64,000 nucleotides of DNA from Epiperipatus broadwayi (lineage: Eukaryota > Onychophora > Udeonychophora > Euonychophora > Peripatidae), in the NCBI GenBank assembly GCA_028023455.1, contig JAQFVV010006274.1:5582001-5646000 (forward strand), in the 5' to 3' direction. The first letter of the stretch is position 1; each line of letters starts with the position of its first letter. This document shows positions 1 to 9,494 of the stretch, one piece after another. A program made the position numbers and the translations under genes. The notes under the pieces are model-generated. The model searched no databases. It saw only the letters and a program-made list of their open reading frames with translations, and had not been told where the DNA came from.

Positions 1-149
1 AATTTGCAAATAATACTCTTCCTGGCCAATCCCCTCATATTTGTGAAGCTGTTAAAGTTAATAGAATTTATATCTGCATATTGTGTACATTTTACATATA
101 ATTTATAAAAGATTCAAATATATATGTATAGAGCTCGCAAATAAGCTCT

Positions 150-759
150 TAACAAGCTTTGTAAAATATCCCCAACCCCAGACCGGTTTCTGCTACTGGC
201 TTCCTCAATGAAATGCTAAGATATTAAAGCATTAGATTAAAAATACCAGGACAAGCCCAGCACTTTATCTAATGGATAACTATTGAGTAGAAAATCTGAA
301 ATTTTCAGATATTTTTATATCTTCCAATCCAGCTATCTAACTTAAATAGCCATATGGGACTGAAACAAGTTTAAATGCACCATAAATAATTAATAACTTG
401 AGCAATATAAAATCGCCAAGGCCTTAATAGCAAAAAAATAAAATTACAAAAAAAAATCCAATTCATATGTTACATGATCTAATTTAACAAACTTGTATTT
501 TATATTGCTAAAATTATTAATATATGGTGTATCTGAATTTGGTTCAGCCCCATATGGCTATTTAAGTTAGATTGCTGGATTGTAAGACATGTGAATGTCT
601 GAAAATTTCAGATTTTCTACTTAATAGTTACCCATTAGATAAAGTACTGGGCTTGTCCTGATATTCTTAATTTAATGTTTGAATATTCTAGCATCTCACT
701 TAAGAAAGCCAGTAGTAGAAACTGGTCTGGGGTTGGAGATATTCTGCAAAGCTTGTTAA
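150..759. mobile_element. Palindromic foldback element / MITE, about 610 bp
   Basis: Two long arms, about 150-413 and 497-759, are imperfect reverse complements. TAACAAGCTTTG on the left answers CAAAGCTTGTTA on the right. The paired blocks continue through the CCCCAACCCCAGACC / GGTCTGGGGTTGG segment, the TATCTAATGG / CCATTAGATA segment and the AAATAGCCATATGG / CCATATGGCTATTT segment. The central spacer is about 80 bp of A/T-rich DNA. There is no coding capacity. The structure is that of a non-autonomous foldback transposon or MITE. I could not fix a target duplication longer than TA, so the superfamily is open. Confidence 0.8.
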
Positions 760-1170
760 ATTAAGTCATGTGACATAAGACTTGGATTTTTTTTGTGTGT
801 GTATATATATATTTAATGTGGTAAATAAATGTTTAGATAGAAAAGTTATTTTTTTTAATCCCAAGTTATAAAAGTTGCCTTTATTTGGTATCATATAATA
901 AGCATTGGTATTGATAGGATGTTTTATAATTAGAAATTGGTTTGATAGGATTGGATGTATGTATGATCTAATCAATGGATATCAAAGAAAATATATAAAA
1001 ATATTTTAATATAATCTGCTCCTGTAATTAAAAGTCTGTATGCAAAATGTGAACAAAATATATCGCTGATTGGATTATGAGTGGGAGGTAGGCAGAGATG
1101 ATTTAAGAAGCAGTAAGTAGTATGAAGATATATAAGAAAGGTAAGTTTAGTGAAGGATAATTAACTAAAT
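760..1170. other. AT-rich spacer, nothing recognised
   Basis: A/T-rich sequence between the palindrome and the first RTE element. Short open frames here are low-complexity and show no domain. It ends at the TTAATATTG target duplication of the RTE. Confidence 0.6.
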
Positions 1171-1179
1171 TTAATATTG
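1171..1179. repeat. Left target-site duplication of RTE-1
   Basis: TTAATATTG directly precedes the 3' tail of the RTE (minus strand). The same nine bases occur at 14242-14250, directly beyond the 5' end of the second RTE fragment. This shows the two fragments belong to one insertion. Confidence 0.8.
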
Positions 1180-2596
1180 TCATTATCATCATCAACCATT
1201 ATTAATCCACTGCAGGATAAAGGTCTCCAAGTTCAATCCATCTTTTCCGATCTTTAGCTTTTCTTCTCCATATCACCCCTGCACACTTTCTTATTTCATC
1301 CATCTACCTCACATGTGGTCTTTTTCTGGGTCTTTTACAATCTCTTGGAGTCCAATTTAAGATTTCAATTATCCATCTATTATCATCTCTCCTAGCAATA
1401 TGTCCAGCCCAACTCCACTGAGATCAGTAACACCTGTTTGTTCTCTGACCCATATATTGTGTTTTCAATTTATTCTTGTTACTCCCAACATGCATCTCTC
1501 CATACTTCTTTGAGTGGTCTGAAGTCTCTGTATTGCTCTTCTCTGAAGTGTCCAAGTCTCAGATCCATAAGTAAGGACTAGTAAAACACATTTATTAAAA
1601 ACCTTTCTTTTAGTATCAAGTTAGTTCTACCAAAAGCCATCCAACCAAGTTTAATTCTATGATTAATTTTATCCATTATGTTTCCATCTGTATTAATAAT
1701 CTGACCAAGGTATTTGTAGTTGTTAACTTTTTCTAACTCATCATAATCAATCTTTATTTTCATATTTTGAGAAAATCCATTAAACAATACTTTAGTCTTT
1801 TTAATATTTATCTTTAGTCCTACTTTCCTATTTTTATCTGATAACTACTGCAACATTTCCTGCAGCTGTAAAGCATTATTTGCAAAGCAACTACATCTGC
1901 AAAATCTAAATGACTTAAATAATCTCCATTTACTTTCAATACTTTTTGCAGCACTGCTGTAAATAATTTTGGAGATATGGAGTCACCTTGTCTAATCTAA
2001 TTGTTGCTGTTGCATTTTTATAAATATTCTTTACAATATGACAATATCCTGGATCTATACCTTGATGATCCAATACTTTAATCACTGAAGAAATGTTTAT
2101 AGAATCAAATGCTTTTTCATTATCTACAAATCCAAAGCATAATGGCAACTCATATTCATTTGCCCTTTCTATAACCTCTCTCAATACCTGGATATGATCT
2201 AGTGTACTAAAACCACTTTTAAATCCAGCTTGTTGTCTTGGTTGGTGGAAATCCAATATTCTCTGTAGACAAGTTGTAATTATGTTGGTAAATTTTTTTT
2301 ATAAAACAGATAAAAGGCTGATAGGTCTGTAATTTCTAATATCTTCTTTATCATCTTTTTAAAATATTAATATTAATACTGCATTCTTCCAATCATCTGG
2401 TACATCTTTATCATTTAGACATTTGGTATATAACTTTGCTAAAAAAAATGTCTATTTCTTCACCTGCTTTTTTTAATATATCAATTATAATTTCATCATT
2501 ACCTGGAACCTTTTCTTTCTTCATAAATTTAATTGCATGCCTCACTTCTTTATTTAAAATTCTGGGCAATTCAGAAGATATAATAGATATAGGAGG
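1180..2596 (-). pseudogene. RTE-clade LINE, 3' half (RT and C-terminal part), interrupted copy RTE-1
   Basis: Minus-strand remnant of the reverse transcriptase and C-terminal region of an RTE-clade non-LTR retrotransposon. Readable segments include the RT stretch with DFHQPRQQAGFKSGFSTLDH, the NEKAFDS region (around 2110-2250), and NYKYLGQIINTDGNIMDKIN (around 1670-1740). Nonsense codons, frameshifts and small deletions break the frame. One deletion removes the segment between the INIEKG region and the FADD box. The 3' end has the ATGATGAT-type tail typical of RTE elements. Side-by-side reading with the better copy at 24425-27700 shows this piece corresponds to 24425 to about 25944 of that copy. 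The missing 5' half is at 12505-14241. Confidence 0.9.
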
Positions 2597-2599
2597 TTA

Positions 2600-2860
2600 C
2601 CGGTCAGTTTGTGCAATTCATACAACCAGACTTGGAATTCTAGCCTGAGTACCTCGAGTCAGATCATGTACAAGATACATAAGTCAGGGACACTCTCTAA
2701 CTCTGACCTACAGGTTCAAACCTAGGCCTCTTATGATTAGCAATACTGATGATACAAGTCATATTTAATTATTTCCAGCCGGCAGCTCAGCGGTAAAACA
2801 AAAAGACTCTAATTAGGCAACTGGCCAGATCTATATAATAGTTATCGATAATAAATTGTT
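2600..2860 (+). repeat. tRNA-like / SINE-like fragments
   Basis: A Pol III B-box-like GGTTCAAACCT lies near 2713 and an A-box-like GGCAGCTCAGCGGTAA near 2780. They are in the reversed order relative to a tRNA gene, so this may be two SINE fragments side by side rather than one. No complete cloverleaf can be folded by eye. The call is tentative. Confidence 0.3.
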
Positions 2861-3071
2861 TATGTCTTCTGGGTACATATAAACCTAATATACATAGATA
2901 TATATGTGGGGGAAAGCATAATCAATAGTATAGGCAATGACTCCAGCGTAAGATTTTAAATATATTTAATAATACGCATATTATGCATTAATAGATACAT
3001 ATTAATATCAGCCTCACATTTCAACATTTACATTTTTCATAGTTTTATACATATTTTAAAAACAAGTATAT

Positions 3072-3289
3072 AATATTCTTTAAATGCATTTATTTACAGG
3101 ACGGTCGCATACATATATTTATTAAACAGATATAATTTTATTCAATATATTTATTAACAGTGCAGTTTTATACATATATTTAAACAGATACACCTTTATT
3201 CAATACATTTATGAATAATGCGGTTTTATACGTATATTTGAACAGATATGATTTTATTCAATACATTCATGAATAGTATGGTTTCATTG
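3072..3289. repeat. Tandem repeat, about 60-bp unit, roughly 3.5 copies
   Basis: Units begin at about 3111, 3172 and 3230. Each reads ACRTATATTT, then an AACAGATA block, then TTTATTCAATA, ending with a GYRGTTTTAT motif. A partial unit precedes the first. Spacing is 61 then 58 bp. It is diverged and therefore not recent. Confidence 0.75.
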
Positions 3290-5199
3290 GTATGCCACTA
3301 ATTCTTTATTATTGCATTAAGGGATTACAGTAATTGAATAGTACGCTAATTATTATCAGCCTAATGTTACACGCAAATATATATATATATGGTTTTATAA
3401 ACAATCACTTAACTGGGAATAGGTTACCAACATTTTATTTACACAACAGTTTATTGCGTTAGGACATTATACATCAATAAAGATTTTATATTTCAAATAG
3501 AACGTAAGGGAAGGGTATACTGAGTATTTTAATTATCCAAAATCAGATACTAACGCATTAATTTATAGATTTAAATATAAAATTCAGTTATAACATTTAA
3601 ATATGTGTACTTAGCTCAAGTGATCACAACATCAAACTATGGAGGCAGGGTTTAATCAAGAAATCATAAGGTAGAGTAATGGCGGTGCTAAGGTGCAAGC
3701 TATTTTTATATTAAAGAAATTCATTTGCGAGACATGATGGTGTGCTTATGGAGTTATTGGATGGAATGTGATTTTTATTTCGCATCATATGAAACCGACT
3801 TGCCACACTCCAAATTTACGGAGATCAGTCACTGGAACGAAGAAATATTCAGCCTGAATAGGATCGCAGTGGTGGTGCAAAAATCCCATTATTAATCAGG
3901 CCCATGGTCCAGGATCTATTCCCCTATCATAAACTGGAAGCAACGAATATATGGCTTGGGTCTTTCCCGATGCCTATTTTGGACAAATAGCACACAATTA
4001 GGAGATAGACCGACATTTGCAACACTTGGACAATATATATATATAAGTTATTTTGGATGCTTAAAGTTAACCCATGGTATTAGTTATTCCTTTTCTTGAC
4101 CGTATGATCAAATTATTTAAGCTGACCTATTTAAAGATTTGACATTATGACACGTATTTTGAAATATAAGATTGATCTCTCTCTTTAGTAGTTTTCTTTT
4201 CTTTTACTAAATTTAAAATAGAGATCTCAATTTTCCCTCATCCTACACCATCTAACTTTAAATTTAACATTATTTTAGGATTGGACACCAAATGATAAAC
4301 AAAATTTTAATAGCATTCATTTAATGATTTACCTGGCTGAGAATATTTAGGCGATTTTTAAACATAAAATGACATATGAAACACATATATAATCTTTACT
4401 TTTTAATTTTTTCAAATATGCGATCTTAAATCATTTACTGTTTTTTTTATTATTAATTTGGGAAATGTTTTCCCCATCCACCAAACTGCAATAATAATAT
4501 ACTAAGAAAATTAACATTTTAAAACTTTCCAACCCGGCAAATGTACAACTTTATAATAAACAACTCAATTAATTAAATGACGCTTTTTTCTTTTCTTAAA
4601 TAACAGGCGACTTAGCTAAATTTAAACACATTTGCAGAGTTGGAGAATAAATTAATGGCATATTACTTGAACGAAACAAAAAGAAATATATATATATATT
4701 ATAATTATATAGAAAATCAAGGCCGCGCCATTTTAAAATAAGAATTTTGTATATGATTAGTTTTATAAAGAATCATTCAGGGTGGATTAACTATTATTAC
4801 ATAGGTAAGTTACTTTTATCAGAATTTATATTTAGTTTACATTAAATTACATTATAGATACTATATATAAGATATATAGAAGATAAGTGTGAGGCAGCAC
4901 TATTATCTTCTTAATATTTTTTTGATTCCATGCTGGTGTAACAGTTCATTATTTTGACATGGCAGGCAGCATGCTTTTCCAGATCAAGTTCAGGACACAG
5001 TTAAATAGTTCAAGGTTTCATTTAAGTTCGAGAAGCATTTCCATAGAGAGTGGCTCAGGAACGGCCAAAGGAAAGGTGCGGTGGTTTTACTTCTTGATCA
5101 TGTCTATGATAACGGGTGGCATGAAATCAAACAAACTCTTTCCAAAAAAAAAAGAACTTGAAAAGCCAAAAGAATAATAATCAATCCAATTTTTGCACT
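3290..5199. other. Unassigned repeat-like DNA without a gene
   Basis: AT-rich with one GC-richer patch (about 3640-4010). No protein homology is visible in six frames. The short open frame at 4959-5177 (+) has no recognisable domain. This could be solo-LTR or other element sequence within the 9.9-kb insert, but nothing proves that. Confidence 0.4.
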
Positions 5200-5207
5200 A
5201 TTTACAT

Positions 5208-5598
5208 CAGGGGTCCCCAACCTTTTTGCACTTAAGAGCACATTCTAAAATACCGGCCGGGTGACGGGCATTATTTATTTTTTCAATCAGGTGGCGGGTA
5301 CCATTTATTTTTTCAATGTAAATTTATAGATCGATATTGTTAATAATACACATGTACAAAAAATATTTATTTCAAAAATAAAATTTTAACATATAATTAA
5401 CGTGTATATTTTTACACTGAAAAAGTATAGTATGCCCTACAATTTGATTACAATATACAATCATTTATAAGAAATTTTAAAAATTAAATTTATTTGTATC
5501 AGATAAATAATTTTTTATCGTGTTCGGATAGCGGCAGGCACATGTAAAATGGTCTGCGGGCGCCATGGTGCCCATGAGCATAGGGTTGGGTTCTCCTG
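5208..5598. mobile_element. hAT-type MITE, 391 bp
   Basis: The left end is CAGGGGTCCCCAACC and the right end, read on the other strand, is CAGGAGAACCCAACC. These are hAT-style terminal inverted repeats. The flanks carry a perfect 8-bp duplication, ATTTACAT, at 5200-5207 and 5599-5606, the hallmark length for hAT insertions. There is no transposase; the interior is AT-rich with inverted GGTGGCGGG / GGCGCC-type patches near both ends. It is non-autonomous and would need a hAT transposase in trans. Confidence 0.9.
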
Positions 5599-5606
5599 AT
5601 TTACAT

Positions 5607-6299
5607 GATCCCTTGGAATGTTGTAAAGCACTTCGAATTTGTGGCCTGAAGTGATATATAATTTTGGTACAATAGCTAATTTTCTTCAGCAAGCTCACCT
5701 TTGTTTCATAAGGAATTTAAGATAATGCAATCGGTCTGAAAAATTCGTGAACGATTTTTTTACATTATATTTTAGTATTTATAAAGATCTCTTAGATAGA
5801 TTAATCATAGCATTTTTTATTTGACTTACACTATTTAATTTTTCCCCCTTTTCTTTGTTTTAAATTTTATATTAATGTTTCTAGAAATTCCCGACCAATT
5901 GCATTATCTTGTGCTGCCATGATGAATAAAATATATAAAACTTTACAGACATATTTACCCAACTAATTCATATATACATTATTAGTACATTAAAAGTGTG
6001 TATATTGTGATTAAATCTATCTCTCATTCATTTCAATAAAAATTTTATTAACAATAAATAGTGATTACATACTAATAAAGGATAAATAAATGAATAAATT
6101 GTACAATAATATGATTATATAATGTTCTATATGTCATCTGGCTAGATTATGTTATGAGAGCACAATGTTATACTCTTATGTGGTTAGGTATAGTGAAGAG
6201 ATTCAAAGAACTTGTTTAATGGTATTAGCATTTTTAATATAAACATGAATATTTTCTTTTATAAATGACTATTCTATAATGCTGGGTAGGTGGGAATTG
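5607..6299. other. AT-rich spacer, nothing recognised
   Basis: No coding domain, tRNA or terminal repeat is seen between the hAT MITE and the 3' end of the two-ORF LINE. Confidence 0.5.
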
Positions 6300-6329
6300 A
6301 TAATCAGGAAAAGGAAAGAGCAATTAAAG

Positions 6330-9300
6330 ACCAGGTGTCAGCAAAGACTTTACTGGAGGCAAGGAGCTGGTCACGTTTCTTGATTTTTTTGAGCGTTTGA
6401 TAGAACAATGGTATGATTTGTGGCAGGGGTAATTCCATGAGACTTTTGCATCTCACTATTCATATGGAATAAAGGACAAAGGTAGAAAGCCTTATTATTG
6501 AAAAAAACCCATTATGAATGGCATTTTCGAGTGAGAAAATCATATCAGGTCTTATGTTGGAATTGATTATGGCACCGGTGTATAATATGGTCTATGGTTT
6601 CATCTTCACGAGCACTCAGACCACATATAGGGTCAATGCTGGTAAAACCTCTTCGGTGATAAAGAAACCAATTCGTGGGTAGCGCATTAAGATTTATTTT
6701 AATGATGAAGTCAAGGAATTTGGGTTCCAGACTCCATCTTTTGAAGTGTGTAATGAGTCTTTGGTTGGTTATTTTTAGGCTGGTTTTAATGGGTTGTTGA
6801 TTATAGTTGATTATATTGTATGCTTCCCATAAGGTGATTTTTTGGTTAAGGTTAAAGGATGTTATCGGGTTATAAAGTTGTAGTTGTTGTATTAGGGATG
6901 CTATCCATGAACTGGAAGAGGGTGGAGGACGATCTGTCGGTGTAACTTTTTTAATAATGTTAGAGTATCCACAGGAGAGGATCAGATTATGTAGAGTGTT
7001 GTGGGTTTTCTGTAAAATGATTGCTTGTATTGAGTGGAATGACAGTCCATTGAACCTGCGTGTTCGTTGGATACCTCGCAAGCTAATAGCAACTGTCCTT
7101 CCTCTCCAGAGAAGTTTGGTGCATAATCGGTTAATTTTATTTTGAAACTGTTTAGACATTTTAACGAATGGAAGATAATATGAGATTTTTGGCATTATGA
7201 TCATGTTGAGGAGGCCAACCTTTCCATATAATGAAAGGTATACTCTAGAGAGTGAAGTGGTGATGGCTTCAGTTGAATGGAGGATTGCATCTTGAATCTC
7301 TCTTGCCATTGCAGTTGGAGTTTTGTAGATTGGAAAACCTAGGTATCTTTGGGGTTTTGCAGAAAAGGGAGAGTTAATTTGTTTTTCCAGACATTATCTT
7401 CCAGATGGAAGATTTGTTAAAATTTATTTGTAGGCCAAGTTTCGCTGTATTTCTGTTTAATATGTTCATGAGATTAGGAAGGTATTTAATGGTGGGAAGC
7501 ACAACCATGATGTCATCAATATATGCAAATACATTGAAGCTTTTATTGAGAGAGGGAAGGAAAATTCCAGGGAGGTTTTTTTCTATATCCATCAGAAGAG
7601 GGTTGATGTATGCTGTGAAGAAAAGGGCACTGAGCGGGGATCCTTGAGGGATTGACTTGTATGGCTTGAAACCTGGTGTGATCTTGCCATCAAGAGAGAG
7701 AAAAATCTCTCTGTTGTTCATCTGTACAATCCCAGCTGGAATGTCGCATTTCAACAGAATATCCAGAAGGATGTTTATCTGGACTGAATCAAATGCTGCC
7801 GCAACATCCAGCTGGACAGCAATAGGTTTTGATTTACGATGTCCTCTGATGTAATTGAACAGTGCAGTTACATTGGACATAGCATGCGAGGTTGATGATC
7901 CCTTTTTTCCGTATTGGTTTGATGAGATATGGCTAAGAATTTGAGTTTGGATTTGATCTTTAATGACTGACTCAATTATCTTGATAAGCAATGGGGTCAT
8001 GGAAATTGGCCGGATACTGTTAATGTCGTTTAGTGGTTTTGCTTTTTTAATAAAAGGCACGCGTGCCACTGGGTAAAGATCTGTTATGTTTCTGTTGCCG
8101 GAGGCTAGGTGATCAATCATTTTTTTAATAATTGGCACAGTGAATTGACTGAGGTGTTTGAGAAGGAAATTTGGGATGCCATGAAGGCCAGGATGAACGC
8201 CGTCAGGGAGAGATGTTATCTTCTTTTTGATTTGGATTTCCGTGATGCCATGTTCGCCGGGGTCACCAGCATCTAACCAGCTGTTTATAGGAGGAGCTCC
8301 ATCTTTTTGCATTAATTGGCAGAATTGTTTGCTGATGTGCTGCATCATTGGAAAGCCAATAAGATTGGTTCCATTAGTATTAATGGATAAGGGAGTGATT
8401 TGTTTTTTATTGTATCCCAGTGCCCATCTGAGATAGTCTCTCGTCCAGCAGTGTTGTTGTGCTAAGAAACATTTGGCTCTTCTGATGGATATATATTCTG
8501 CAAGGGACTTTTGCTTGATTTTGTAGAGATTTTTAAGGAAGATAATTTTTTCTGTATTTGTGAAATTTTGCTGTGATGCTTGAAGTTGTATATTAATGTC
8601 TGTTAGGTCATTTAGAAGGCCATTAGGTCCTTTGATTTTCCTGGTGTGGTGATTTAATATGGACTGAAGTATTCCAATGAAGGAAAACCAGCCCTCCTCA
8701 GCAGGCAGGGAAAGGATGTTTATTTTCTGGAAAAGGATGTATGCCTCAGACACTATCGCTTCGGTCATATTTGATTGGGTGATCATGCGCATGGTTTTAC
8801 CAGGTCCATCAATGGGTGTAGGGATTGCAATAGGTGTAAGTTGTAAGATTAGAGCCATATGATCAGAGAAAGCAACAGGGGCCAAGGCTGCATCAAGGTT
8901 GAAATGGAGGTCTGGGGTGTAGAAAACCAAATCAATCAGGGACTTTTTAGTTTTAGTATAGAAAGAGTAGGCTTCAGGAGGGAAGAAACCCTCTCCACAC
9001 ATTAATCTGCGATTTATTAGATGCAAAAATCTCTTGTTGAAGTCATTGTATGTAGTGTTAAAGTCTCCCAGAAGAATAGTAGGAGAGGCTCTGTTAGCGT
9101 TGATGGCATTTAGGATATGGATTATTTTTAGATATTGAGAGGTGTCTTTGGCTGTATATATATAAGCTATGATGATCGGATAACCCCAATAGTCTATTTC
9201 TATGACAATAATATTGGCATCTAGGAATAGAATACTAAAACTGTTTGGTGGTGTTGACTTGCTGAGAAGAATACCGACTCCACCTGAAGCAGAATGGCCT

Positions 9301-9488
9301 ATGGAAAATCTAGTAAATCCGAGAGCTGAGAGAAGAGATAATATTTTATGATCAGTCTTATGGTGATATTTAGTTTCACCCATAAGAAGTATATGAGGGG
9401 AGCAGAGCGAGAGCCAGTTTTTAATAGCTAGAACTCTATCAATTGAGTTGATGCCGTGAATATTAATGCCAGCAATTTTGCAGAACAT
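6330..9488 (-). pseudogene. LINE ORF2: AP endonuclease and reverse transcriptase, one frameshift
   Basis: The first 704 codons (9488-7374) begin MFCKIAGINIHG. Endonuclease signatures follow: GETKYH near residue 38, GDFNTTYNDF near 140 and SDHMALIL near 208. The reverse transcriptase spans about 430-690, with RPISMTPLLIK, LDVAAAFDSV, PQGSPLSALFF and the catalytic YIDDIMVV near 657. Most LINEs have F/Y-A-D-D there, so Ile is a substitution, but both catalytic aspartates are kept. One frameshift near 7360 moves reading into a second frame (7309-6545, 254 codons) holding the thumb and C-terminal region (SLSRVYLSLYGKVGLLN, WRGRT) and a Cys-His motif, ICGLSAREDETIDHIIHRC. Weak coding similarity continues to about 6330 with stops. 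The enzyme would nick target DNA and copy LINE RNA. The protein is not expected to be made intact. Confidence 0.88.
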
Positions 9489-9494
9489 GATAGA

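Noticed and set aside
4959-5177. 72-codon plus-strand frame as a gene
   Set aside because: No domain, no supporting splice sites, ends in a Lys-rich A-tract; most likely chance.
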